Positions 1 through 6,071 of a DNA stretch of 6,071 nt are shown here, piece after piece. Numbering within the stretch: position 1 is the stretch's first letter; every line of letters starts with the position of its first letter. Position numbers and translations under genes: made by a program. The notes beneath the pieces are model-generated. The model was not told where the DNA came from. It saw only the letters and a list, made by a program, of their open reading frames with translations, and made no database searches. This DNA comes from Glacieibacterium sp038211965. GTDB taxonomy: Bacteria > Pseudomonadota > Alphaproteobacteria > Sphingomonadales > Sphingomonadaceae. The stretch is from positions 1 through 6,071 of the forward strand of contig JBBQVB010000139.1 of the NCBI GenBank assembly GCA_038211965.1, given 5' to 3'.

Positions 1-606
1 CTCGACGCGCTGATCCGCATCAAGGCCGAGGTCGATCCGACGCTGACCTTCCGGCGTTCGTGCCGGGAGGGCATCTGCGGGTCGTGCTCGATGAACATCG
101 ACGGCACCAACGCGCTGGCGTGCACGACGGCGATCGAGGACGTGAAGGGCGAAATCCGCATCACGCCGCTGCCGCACATGGAGGTGGTCAAGGACCTCGT
201 TCCCGATTTCAAGCACTTCTACGCGCAATATGCGTCGATCAAGCCGTGGCTGCAGACCGTCACCCCCGCGCCGTCGGGGGCCGAGCGGCTGCAGACCGTC
301 GAGGACCGGTCGAAGGTCGACGGGCTGTACGAGTGCATCCTGTGCGCCTGCTGCTCGACCGCTTGCCCGAGCTATTGGTGGAACAGTGACAAGTTCCTCG
401 GCCCGGCGATCCTGTTGCAGGCCTACCGCTGGCTCGCCGACAGCCGCGACGAGATGACCGGCGAGCGGTTGGACGCGCTCGAGGACCCTTTCCGTCTGTA
501 CCGCTGCCACACGATCATGAACTGCGCCAACGTCTGTCCGAAGGGGTTGAACCCGGCGAAGGCGATTGCGGAAATCAAGAAGCTGATGGTCGAGCGCGCC
601 GTCTAA
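1..606 (+). CDS. sdhB: Succinate dehydrogenase iron-sulfur subunit, 5'-truncated
   Basis: This is the iron-sulfur subunit of respiratory complex II, which passes electrons from the flavoprotein SdhA through three Fe-S clusters to ubiquinone at the inner face of the cytoplasmic membrane. The window opens inside the gene; 201 residues remain, so roughly 60 N-terminal residues are missing compared with a usual length near 260. Numbering from the window start, the [2Fe-2S] ligands are visible as C21, C26, C29 and C41 (motif SCREGICGSC). The C-terminal ferredoxin domain has C112, C115, C118 and C179 for [4Fe-4S], and C122, C169 and C175 for [3Fe-4S], by alignment from memory with E. coli SdhB. The quinone-site tryptophans (W126, W127 in CPSYWWN) and the CPKGLNP ending are intact. 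It ends in TAA. In most genomes sdhC, sdhD and sdhA lie just upstream, outside this window. Identity is firm; nothing looks degraded. Confidence 0.97.
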   Translation, partial: LDALIRIKAEVDPTLTFRRSCREGICGSCSMNIDGTNALACTTAIEDVKGEIRITPLPHMEVVKDLVPDFKHFYAQYASIKPWLQTVTPAPSGAERLQTVEDRSKVDGLYECILCACCSTACPSYWWNSDKFLGPAILLQAYRWLADSRDEMTGERLDALEDPFRLYRCHTIMNCANVCPKGLNPAKAIAEIKKLMVERAV

Positions 607-630
607 GCGCGGACTCGCGCGGCCCCGGAC

Positions 631-658
631 GGCGGGTGCGTCTCCCACGCAACCCGCC
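631..658 (+). terminator. GC-rich hairpin after sdhB, possible terminator
   Basis: An inverted repeat starts 25 bases after the sdhB stop codon. The left arm GGCGGGTGCGT (631-641) pairs over 11 bp with ACGCAACCCGCC (647-658) around a five-base loop, with one bulged A at 651. The position and strength suit the end of an sdhCDAB transcript. There is no run of T after the stem, so it lacks the second half of a classical intrinsic terminator; it could instead protect the 3' end of the mRNA or simply be a chance structure in GC-rich DNA. The rest of the 607-753 spacer shows no other clear element. Confidence 0.4.
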
Positions 659-753
659 CGACGGCGCGACGTTGCCGCAACGCGTCTTGCCGGCGCCCTG
701 TAATCGTCGTCGCGCCTTGCAACCGCGCCCCATTCCCCGCTAACCCGCTACCC

Positions 754-1227
754 ATGCCCCGACACCTGATTACCGATGGCCCCAACGCGGGCTGGTCCAG
801 CTGGCACCGCGATGCCGATGGGCGCTTCCAGTCGATGCTCGGCCACCTGCTGTTCCGCGCCGACGCCGAGGGCAAGGTGCGCTGCCGCATGGACACCGAG
901 CGCAAGCACTCGAACGGCATGGGCTTCTTGCACGGCGGCTTCATCATGTCGTTCATCGACATGGCGATGTTCACGATCATCTACGCGCAGCTCGAGACGT
1001 CGTCGGCGGTGACATTATCGTGCGCGACCGATTTCCTCAGTGCGGGCATCGTCGGCGAACCGATCGAGGCGTCGGGCGAGATCCTCAAGGAAACCGGCAA
1101 GATGCTGTTCGTGCGCGGCCTCGTCACGCAGGGCGGGCAGAATGTCGCGTCGTTCACCGGCACGATGCGCAAGGTGCCGCGCGCCCCGAGACCGCCAAAG
1201 CCCGTCGAGGCAGACGCGGCGGCGTGA
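754..1227 (+). CDS. PaaI family hotdog-fold thioesterase
   Basis: This 157-residue protein is a single hotdog domain of the PaaI/acyl-CoA thioesterase type, which hydrolyses acyl-CoA thioesters in the cytoplasm, usually as a dimer or tetramer. The family signature is clear: N54, the HGG motif at 60-62 and the helix that follows carrying D69 (GFLHGGFIMSFIDMAM), then the beta-strand segment around 85-97 and a second pair of strands around 103-137. By family knowledge, N54, HGG and D69 form the catalytic and thioester-binding region. The tail after about residue 140 is rich in P and A and probably disordered. ATG at 754 is the first start in the frame; no Shine-Dalgarno sequence is visible before it. 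Its last four bases overlap zapE, so the two are probably co-translated. The acyl substrate cannot be read from sequence; these genes are often left as general thioesterases. There is no obvious link to phenylacetate degradation in the neighbourhood. Confidence 0.88.
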   Translation: MPRHLITDGPNAGWSSWHRDADGRFQSMLGHLLFRADAEGKVRCRMDTERKHSNGMGFLHGGFIMSFIDMAMFTIIYAQLETSSAVTLSCATDFLSAGIVGEPIEASGEILKETGKMLFVRGLVTQGGQNVASFTGTMRKVPRAPRPPKPVEADAAA

Positions 1228-2321
1228 AGGCGTACGACCGGCTCGTCGCGTCGGGCGAACTGCGGCGCGACCCCGATCAGGCGGCGGCGGCGGCGCGCCT
1301 CGACGCGCTAGCGACTACCCTCGCGGCCCCCGCGCCGGGGCTGCTCGGACGGCTGTTTGGAAAAGCGCCTGTCCCGCCCAAGGGAATCTATCTGTGGGGC
1401 GGCGTCGGACGCGGCAAGTCGATGCTGATGGACCTGTTTTTCGCGTCCGCCACCGTGACGCCGAAGCGCCGTGTTCACTTCCACGAGTTCATGCAGGACA
1501 TGCACGCGGCGATCCATGCGCACCGCGAGGCGAGCCACGACGACCCGATCCCGCCCGTCGCGGCAGCGGTCGCGGGCTCGGCGAGGCTGCTGTGTTTCGA
1601 CGAAATGCAGGTCCGCGATGTTGCCGACGCGGCGACCCTGTCGCGGCTGTTCACTGCGCTGCTCGACGCCGGCACGACCATCGTGACGACGAGCAACCGG
1701 CCACCGTCCGACCTCTACAAGGATGGCCTCAACCGTCAGTTGTTCCTGCCTTTCATCGCGCTGCTCGAAACCCGCCTCGATGTCGTCGGCCTCAACGGCC
1801 CGGTCGATTACCGGCTGGCGCGGCTCGGCGGCGGGCCGACGTACTTCACACCCAATGGTCCGGCCGCGACGGCCGCGCTATCGGACGCGTTCTTCCGCCT
1901 CACGGACTTTCCGGTCGAGGACCGCGCGCACGTGCCGTCGGAAACGATCCCCGTCGGCGGCGGTCGGACGCTGTTCGTGCCTAAGTCGCTCAAAGGTGTT
2001 GCGGTGTTCTCGTTCACCCGCCTGTGCCGCGCGGCGTTGGGGGCGGCAGACTATCTGGCGATTGCGCGGCGCTATCACACCGTGTTTCTGGTCGGGGTGC
2101 CGCGCCTGTCGCCCGACCTGCGTAACGAGGCGGCGCGCTTCGTGACGCTGATCGACGCGCTTTACGAGGCCAATGTCAAGCTGTTGATCGCCGCCGACGC
2201 GCCGCCCGCTGACCTATACCCCGCGGGCGACGGCAGTTTCGAGTTCGAGCGCACCGCGTCGCGGCTCGCCGAGATGCAGTCGGCGGATTATCTGGCGCGC
2301 GGGCACGGGGTGCGCGGTTAA
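1224..2321 (+). CDS. zapE: Cell division protein ZapE (AFG1-like ATPase)
   Basis: ZapE is an AFG1/LACE1-family P-loop ATPase; in E. coli it associates with the Z ring during constriction, and mitochondrial relatives act in protein quality control of respiratory complexes. The GTG start at 1224 gives 365 residues, the normal family length, with the typical opening (MKAYDRLVASGEL). It overlaps the thioesterase stop as GTGA, and GAGG at 1207-1210 is a somewhat distant ribosome-binding site, so translational coupling is likely. Visible motifs are Walker A GGVGRGKS at 59-66, Walker B LLCFDE at 122-127, the sensor-1 asparagine N158 in TTSNRPP, and the family's C-terminal FERTASRLAEMQS stretch at 341-353, including R343 and R347. 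The in-frame extension upstream of 1224 lies inside the thioesterase gene and is rich in R and H, so it is not coding. Position close to mdh is usual in alphaproteobacteria (from memory). Family call is strong; a direct division role here is inferred by homology. Confidence 0.93.
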   Translation: MKAYDRLVASGELRRDPDQAAAAARLDALATTLAAPAPGLLGRLFGKAPVPPKGIYLWGGVGRGKSMLMDLFFASATVTPKRRVHFHEFMQDMHAAIHAHREASHDDPIPPVAAAVAGSARLLCFDEMQVRDVADAATLSRLFTALLDAGTTIVTTSNRPPSDLYKDGLNRQLFLPFIALLETRLDVVGLNGPVDYRLARLGGGPTYFTPNGPAATAALSDAFFRLTDFPVEDRAHVPSETIPVGGGRTLFVPKSLKGVAVFSFTRLCRAALGAADYLAIARRYHTVFLVGVPRLSPDLRNEAARFVTLIDALYEANVKLLIAADAPPADLYPAGDGSFEFERTASRLAEMQSADYLARGHGVRG

Positions 2322-2400
2322 GGCTCGCTTGCACCGTCACGCGACTTGCGCGACAGAGGCGCGGCCAATTTGAGCGGTACGCGAAAGCGGCTCGACACCT

Positions 2401-2405
2401 GGAGG
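2401..2405 (+). promoter_or_regulatory. Ribosome-binding site deciding the emrA start
   Basis: GGAGG lies six bases before the TTG at 2412 and is the best Shine-Dalgarno sequence in the zapE-emrA junction. The earlier in-frame TTG codons fare worse: none is seen at a useful distance before 2346, and only AGAGG at 2355-2359, ten bases away, precedes 2370. The GGAGG forces a TGG AGG pair in the frame, and AGG is a rare arginine codon in this GC-rich DNA, which favours a regulatory rather than coding reason for it. Confidence 0.55.
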
Positions 2406-2411
2406 CCAGCG

Positions 2412-3437
2412 TTGCGTCGCATCCTGTTCATCGTCATCGCTGCTGGCATCGCGCTGGGCATCGCGGCCTACGCGGTCTATTATTTCACCACCGGGCGCTA
2501 CATCCAGACGACCGACAACGCCTATGTCGAGGCCGACATCGCGGTCATCGCGCCCAAGGTCGCCGGCTACGTGGCGAGGCTCGACGTCACCGACAATCAG
2601 GCGGTCAAGGCGGGCGATGCGCTGCTGACCATCGACGACCGCGATTACCGCGCCGCGCTGGCGCGCGCGTCGGCAGAGGTCGCCCGCCAGCGCGACGCGA
2701 TCCTGACGGCACGCGCCACCGCGACCGCAGGCAGCTCGCAGGTCGGCGTGGGGGAGGCGACGCTGACCGCGGCGCGCGCCGAGCTGGTTCGCGCGCAGGC
2801 CGATGTTGCGCGGTTCAGCACGCTGAGGAAACAGGGCTGGGTGTCGAAGGCGGCGCTCGATGTCCGCGTCGCCGATGCTGCGTCGCGTGCCGCCGCGGTC
2901 GCGCAGGCGCAGGCGTCGATCGCCGCGACCCGCTCGTCGGCGCGCGCCATGACGGCGGGCACGGGCGGCGCGCAGGCGAGCCTCAAGGGCGCGCTGGCGA
3001 CCGAGGAAGCGGCGCGGCTCGACCTCGCGAACACCGTGCTGCGCGCGCCCGTCGACGGGACGGTCGGCAACCGCAGCGTCCGAGTCGGCCAATATCTCCG
3101 CACCGGCCAGCAGGCGCTGGCGATCGTGCCGCTCGGCGTGGTTTACGTCGTCGCAAATTTCAAGGAGACGCAGATCGGCGCGATGCGGCCCGGCATGACG
3201 GTCAAGCTGCGCGCCGACGCCTACAAGGGCACCGAGATTTCCGGCCGCATCGTCAGCCTGTCGCCCGCCGCCGGCTCGCGCTTCTCGGTGCTGCCGCCCG
3301 AGAACGCGACGGGCAATTTCACCAAGATCGTCCAGCGCCTGCCCGTTAAAGTGACGCTCGACCCGCTGCCGCAAGGGGTGCGGCTGGTGCCGGGGATGTC
3401 GGTCGAGGCATCGGTGGACGTGCGGGGGGCGCGGTGA
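2412..3437 (+). CDS. emrA: EmrA/HlyD-family efflux membrane fusion protein
   Basis: This is the periplasmic adaptor of a tripartite exporter, linking the inner-membrane pump (EmrB, downstream) to an outer-membrane channel. With the TTG start at 2412 it has 341 residues: one N-terminal membrane anchor (about 2-25), the family entry motif TTDNAYV at 33-39, a split biotinyl-lipoyl domain (about 41-80 and 205-240, with LRAPVDGTVGN at 210-220), an alpha-helical hairpin rich in A, R, Q and E (about 82-205), then beta-barrel and membrane-proximal domains holding FSVLPPENATGNF (291-303) and LVPGMSVEASV, both typical of EmrA. No ATG or GTG start fits. TTG codons at 2346 and 2370 would add 22 or 14 residues, but that stretch uses codons rare here (AGA, AGG, CGA), and the best ribosome-binding site precedes 2412. 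It follows zapE closely, in the same reading frame after the zapE TAA, so co-transcription is plausible. Drug specificity cannot be inferred. EmrA is the best family match. Confidence 0.88.
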   Translation: MRRILFIVIAAGIALGIAAYAVYYFTTGRYIQTTDNAYVEADIAVIAPKVAGYVARLDVTDNQAVKAGDALLTIDDRDYRAALARASAEVARQRDAILTARATATAGSSQVGVGEATLTAARAELVRAQADVARFSTLRKQGWVSKAALDVRVADAASRAAAVAQAQASIAATRSSARAMTAGTGGAQASLKGALATEEAARLDLANTVLRAPVDGTVGNRSVRVGQYLRTGQQALAIVPLGVVYVVANFKETQIGAMRPGMTVKLRADAYKGTEISGRIVSLSPAAGSRFSVLPPENATGNFTKIVQRLPVKVTLDPLPQGVRLVPGMSVEASVDVRGAR

Positions 3438-3462
3438 CGCAAAGCGCACGGCAAGCGCCGCG

Positions 3463-3555
3463 CACCCACCCCCGGCCCCTCCCTGAAGGAGGGAGGGGAG
3501 CAGCAGGAACAAGCGGATCCCCCTCTCTCCTTCAGGGAGGAGTTCGGGTTGGGTG
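3463..3555. repeat. Large nested imperfect palindrome between emrA and emrB
   Basis: Two 36-base arms, 3463-3498 and 3520-3555, face each other across a 21-base loop. By hand alignment 30 of 36 positions are Watson-Crick pairs, three more are G-U in RNA, and three are mismatches. The left arm begins CACCCACCCCCGG and the right arm ends CGGGTTGGGTG. Each arm also folds on itself: CCCCTCCC (3476-3483) with GGGAGGGG (3491-3498) gives an 8-bp stem with a 7-base loop, and TCTCC (3526-3530) with GGAGG (3536-3540) gives a weaker stem. It contains no coding sequence and no transposase. The structure resembles the dispersed CCCCTCCC/GGGAGGGG intergenic repeats common in GC-rich alphaproteobacterial genomes (from memory). 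Lying between two genes expected to be co-transcribed, it could tune the emrA:emrB ratio, stabilise the upstream mRNA or attenuate transcription. Copy number elsewhere in the genome is unknown. Confidence 0.75.
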
Positions 3556-3592
3556 TGTGCGTTTCAGCGCGTCCTCTTTGCGGACGGCCTGA

Positions 3593-5188
3593 ATGGCCAC
3601 CGCTGCCCCCACCCTTGCGACCCCGACCCCCACCGACGCCGCGCCGGGCTTCCCCCCACTGCCGCAGTTCATCGGCTTCCTGCTGATGGCGTTCGGCATG
3701 TTCATGGCGATCCTCGACATCCAGATCGTCAGCGCGTCGCTCGGCCAGATCCAGGCCGGCCTCGCCGCCAGCGCCGACGAGATCAGCTGGGTCCAGACGA
3801 GCTACCTCGTCGCAGAGGTCGTGATGATCCCGCTGTCGGGCTTCCTCGCGCGCGCGCTGTCGACGCGCTGGCTGTTCACGCTGTCGGCGGGCGGTTTCAC
3901 CATCGCCAGCTTCCTGTGCTCGACCGCGAGCAGCATCGACGAGATGATCGTCTATCGCGCGCTCCAGGGTTTCCTCGGCGGCGCGATGATTCCGACGGTC
4001 TACGCCGCGTCGTTCGCGATGTTCGGCCGCAAGCGCCAGACCGGCGTCACCGTCGCGGTCAGCCTGATCGTCACGCTCGCGCCGACCATCGGCCCGGCGC
4101 TCGGCGGGTGGATGTCGGAGACCTTCAGCTGGCACTGGCTGTTCCTGATCAACCTCGTGCCCGGCATCCTCATCACCTTCGGCGTCTGGGCGCTGGTCGA
4201 TTTCGACAAGCCCGACCTCAAGCTGCTGCGTCAGGTGGATTTCGGCGGCCTCATCGGCATGGCGCTGTTTCTCGGCGGCCTCGATTTCGTCCTTGAGGAG
4301 GGCGCGCGCAACGACTGGTTCGCCGGTCCGACGGTGTTCCGCGTCGCACTCGCAGCGTTGGCAGGGGCAGGGCTGTTCGTCTGGCGGCAGCGCACCGCGC
4401 CGGTTCCCATCGTCGACCTGCGCGCTTTCCTCAACCTGAACTTCATGGCCGGGACGATGATGGGTGCGACCTTCGGCATCGGGCTGTACGGCCTCGTGTA
4501 CCTCTACCCGCTCTATCTCGCGCGCGTCGCGCAGCTGTCGAGCGGCCAGATCGGCGCGATCGTTTTCGTCACCGGGCTGTTCATGGCGGGGTCGGCCCCC
4601 ATCGTCGGGACGCTGTCGCGCAAGTTCGACCCGCGCGCGGTGCTGACGGCGTGTTTCCTGCTGATGGCGCTGTCGTGCTGGATCAGCCACGACATCGACA
4701 CCGGGTGGCGCTTCTGGGAGCTGTTCTGGCCGCAGGCGATCCGCGGCGTCGCGCTGATCTGCGGCATCGTGTCGATCAGCGTCACCTCGTTCGCCACGCT
4801 GCCGCCCGAACGCCTCAAGGACGCCAGCGGGCTGTTCACGCTGATGCGCAACCTCGGCGGCGCGGTCGGCCTCGCCCTGATCAACACCGTCGTGCTGTGG
4901 CGCTACGCGCTGCACTGGGGGCGGCTCGGCGAGCACGTCAATCCAGGCGCGCCGCAGGTCCAGGAGCGCCTCGACGCAATGACCGCGCTGGCGACGACGC
5001 GCGGCCTCGCCGACCCGGATGCCGTCGCGATCCGCCAGCTGGCGCGCGAGGTCCAGCAGCAGGCGCTGGTGATGAGCTATGCCGATTGCTTCACGCTCCT
5101 GACCGTCCTGTTCCTGATCGCGGCGTGCGTGCCGTTCCTGCTCAAGCGCCCGCCGACGTTCGAGAGTCCGCCGCCCGACGCGCACTAG
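3593..5188 (+). CDS. emrB: EmrB-type DHA2 MFS multidrug efflux permease
   Basis: This 531-residue integral inner-membrane protein is a proton-driven exporter of the major facilitator superfamily, DHA2 subfamily with 14 predicted membrane segments. Visible signatures are the first membrane helix with LDIQIVSASL at 41-50 (D42, equivalent to motif D1), the TM2-TM3 loop GFLARALSTRW at 83-93 (motif A region), YRALQGFLGGA at 121-131 carrying R122 (motif B), and IGPALGGWMSE at 166-176 (motif C, the antiporter signature). The variant LDIQIVSAS in place of LDTTIVNVA is typical of a large proteobacterial EmrB group (from memory). A cytoplasmic N-terminus rich in P, T and A precedes the first helix. A long polar loop at about 441-490 precedes the last membrane segment. 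ATG at 3593 is supported by the position of the first helix; the ribosome-binding site is weak (GGA at 3582-3584). It pairs with emrA 155 bases upstream, separated by a palindrome. The exported compound is unknown. Confidence 0.93.
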   Translation: MATAAPTLATPTPTDAAPGFPPLPQFIGFLLMAFGMFMAILDIQIVSASLGQIQAGLAASADEISWVQTSYLVAEVVMIPLSGFLARALSTRWLFTLSAGGFTIASFLCSTASSIDEMIVYRALQGFLGGAMIPTVYAASFAMFGRKRQTGVTVAVSLIVTLAPTIGPALGGWMSETFSWHWLFLINLVPGILITFGVWALVDFDKPDLKLLRQVDFGGLIGMALFLGGLDFVLEEGARNDWFAGPTVFRVALAALAGAGLFVWRQRTAPVPIVDLRAFLNLNFMAGTMMGATFGIGLYGLVYLYPLYLARVAQLSSGQIGAIVFVTGLFMAGSAPIVGTLSRKFDPRAVLTACFLLMALSCWISHDIDTGWRFWELFWPQAIRGVALICGIVSISVTSFATLPPERLKDASGLFTLMRNLGGAVGLALINTVVLWRYALHWGRLGEHVNPGAPQVQERLDAMTALATTRGLADPDAVAIRQLAREVQQQALVMSYADCFTLLTVLFLIAACVPFLLKRPPTFESPPPDAH

Positions 5189-5217
5189 TTGCGCGGGGTG
5201 AGGGAGCGGGCTATCCG
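5189..5217 (+). promoter_or_regulatory. Weak candidate promoter ahead of mdh
   Basis: TTGCGCG at 5189-5195 and GCTATCCG at 5210-5217, separated by 14 bases, loosely match the alphaproteobacterial housekeeping promoter pattern (TTGaCgS, 10-14 bases, GCTANAWC, as described for Caulobacter). Read with E. coli rules, it is TTGCGC, 17 bases, TATCCG. Only about half the consensus positions match. It would give mdh its own transcript independent of emrAB, which makes biological sense for a TCA-cycle gene next to an efflux operon, but a chance match in a GC-rich spacer is quite possible. Confidence 0.25.
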
Positions 5218-5249
5218 CGCCGCGACCCCTCATTGCCCGGAGACGACAC

Positions 5250-6071
5250 ATGGCCCGCAACAAGATCGCCCTTATCGGCGCTGGCAACATTGGGGGCACG
5301 CTCGCGCACCTCGCCGCGCTGAAGGAACTCGGCGACATCACCCTGTTCGACGTCGTCGAGGGTGTGCCGCAGGGCAAGGCGCTCGACCTCGCCCAGTGCG
5401 GGCCGGTCGAGGGCTTCGACGCCGTCCTCAAGGGCACCAACGACTATGCCGACATCGCCGGGGCGGACGTCATCATCGTCACCGCCGGCGTAGCGCGGAA
5501 GCCGGGCATGAGCCGCGACGACCTGCTCGGCATCAACCTGAAGGTCATGAAGGCGGTCGGCGAGGGCATCGCCGCCAATGCGCCCGGCGCGTTCGTCATC
5601 TGCATCACCAACCCGCTGGACGCGATGGTCTGGGCGCTGCGCGAGTTCTCGGGGCTGCCGCACCACATGGTCGTCGGCATGGCAGGCGTGCTGGATTCGT
5701 CGCGCTTCCGCCACTTCCTCGCCGACGAGTTCAAGGTCAGCGTGCAGGACGTGACGGCGTTCGTGCTCGGCGGCCACGGCGACACGATGGTGCCCGTCGT
5801 CGAGTATTCGACCGTCGCTGGCATCCCCATCCCCGACCTCATCAAGATGGGCTGGAGCACCAAGGAGCGTATCGACGCGATCGTCGCGCGCACTCGCGCC
5901 GGCGGCGGCGAGATCGTCGCGCTCTTGAAGACCGTCAGCGCCTACTACGCTCCCGCGACCAGCGGCATCGCGATGGCCGAAGCCTTCCTCAAGGACCAGA
6001 AGCGCGTCATCCCGTGCGCGGTCAACCTGACCGGGCAGTACGGGGTGCATGATTTGTATGTCGGCGTGCCC
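5250..6071 (+). CDS. mdh: Malate dehydrogenase, 3'-truncated
   Basis: This NAD-dependent enzyme of the LDH-like malate dehydrogenase group oxidises malate to oxaloacetate in the cytoplasm as a TCA-cycle step. The window ends in the gene: 274 codons are present of an expected 320 or so, with the reading frame open to the last base. Visible features are the Rossmann motif GAGNIG at 10-15 and D34, the usual adenosine-ribose binding acidic residue; substrate arginines R83 and R89 in the active-site loop (ARKPGMSRDD), where R83 marks malate rather than lactate specificity; N121 in ITNPLD; D149 and R152 in GVLDSSRFR; and the catalytic histidine H176 in GGHGDTMVP. ATG at 5250 has GGAGA at 5239-5243, six bases upstream. 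It lies 61 bases after emrB. In alphaproteobacteria mdh is usually followed by sucCD, beyond this window. Family and function are secure. Confidence 0.97.
   Translation, partial: MARNKIALIGAGNIGGTLAHLAALKELGDITLFDVVEGVPQGKALDLAQCGPVEGFDAVLKGTNDYADIAGADVIIVTAGVARKPGMSRDDLLGINLKVMKAVGEGIAANAPGAFVICITNPLDAMVWALREFSGLPHHMVVGMAGVLDSSRFRHFLADEFKVSVQDVTAFVLGGHGDTMVPVVEYSTVAGIPIPDLIKMGWSTKERIDAIVARTRAGGGEIVALLKTVSAYYAPATSGIAMAEAFLKDQKRVIPCAVNLTGQYGVHDLYVGVP

Noticed and set aside
1020..1223. A 68-codon upstream extension of the zapE frame.
   Set aside because: It lies within the thioesterase gene, encodes R/H/G-rich sequence unlike ZapE, and the GTG at 1224 gives the family's normal N-terminus and length.
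2337..3512. A 391-codon open frame on the - strand over emrA.
   Set aside because: It is a low-complexity R/G/D/A-rich translation opposite a well-supported gene. It is a by-product of GC-rich third positions.
3463..3555. The palindrome as a CRISPR array or insertion sequence end.
   Set aside because: There are only two inverted arms, no regularly spaced direct repeats, no transposase, and no target-site duplication that I could identify.
5191..5220. GCGCGG and CCGCGC as a hairpin terminator after emrB.
   Set aside because: The stem is only 6 bp with an 18-base loop and no T-run. Such matches are expected by chance at this GC content.
3221..5440. A 739-codon open frame on the - strand covering emrB and parts of emrA and mdh.
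   Set aside because: Its product is dominated by R, D, E, Q, H and A with no recognisable domain, which is the usual look of the opposite strand of a GC-rich gene. The + strand emrB has clear family motifs and 14 membrane segments over the same DNA.
5211..6050. Long open frames on both strands in the mdh region (- strand 5211-6050, + strand 5189-6052 in another frame).
   Set aside because: Both give arginine- or aspartate-rich sequence without motifs, while the + frame from 5250 reads through as a canonical malate dehydrogenase to the window end.

Overview
This window reads as chromosomal DNA from an alphaproteobacterium, most likely of the order Sphingomonadales. The basis is the very high GC with G/C in most third codon positions, an LDH-like malate dehydrogenase of the alphaproteobacterial type, and the neighbourhood of succinate dehydrogenase, a ZapE/AFG1-like ATPase and malate dehydrogenase. 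The order-level placement is a judgement from protein resemblance and gene order, not from a search. All convincing genes lie on the + strand.

Layout: (1) 1-606, the 3' two thirds or more of sdhB, the iron-sulfur subunit of succinate dehydrogenase, cut by the window start. (2) 607-753, a 147-base spacer with a GC-rich hairpin shortly after the sdhB stop. (3) 754-1227, a PaaI-like hotdog thioesterase. (4) 1224-2321, zapE, which overlaps the thioesterase by four bases (GTGA). (5) about 2412-3437, an EmrA/HlyD-type membrane fusion protein. (6) 3438-3592, a 155-base spacer dominated by a large, nested, imperfect palindrome. (7) 3593-5188, an EmrB-type 14-TM DHA2 transporter. (8) 5250 to the window end, the first ~274 codons of malate dehydrogenase (mdh), cut by the window end. 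No stretch over 300 bases lacks a gene.

How the genes fit together: sdhB and mdh encode TCA-cycle enzymes on either side of fumarase (succinate to fumarate, malate to oxaloacetate). zapE is a frequent neighbour of mdh in alphaproteobacteria (from memory). The emrA-emrB pair forms the inner-membrane part of a tripartite drug or toxic-compound exporter and sits between zapE and mdh, so it looks like an insertion into an otherwise housekeeping block. Neither an outer-membrane channel nor a transcriptional regulator for the pump is present here.

The genes all belong to well-known families. I do not see a previously undescribed system. The least routine element is the long nested palindrome between emrA and emrB, which resembles the dispersed extragenic repeats of high-GC alphaproteobacteria.
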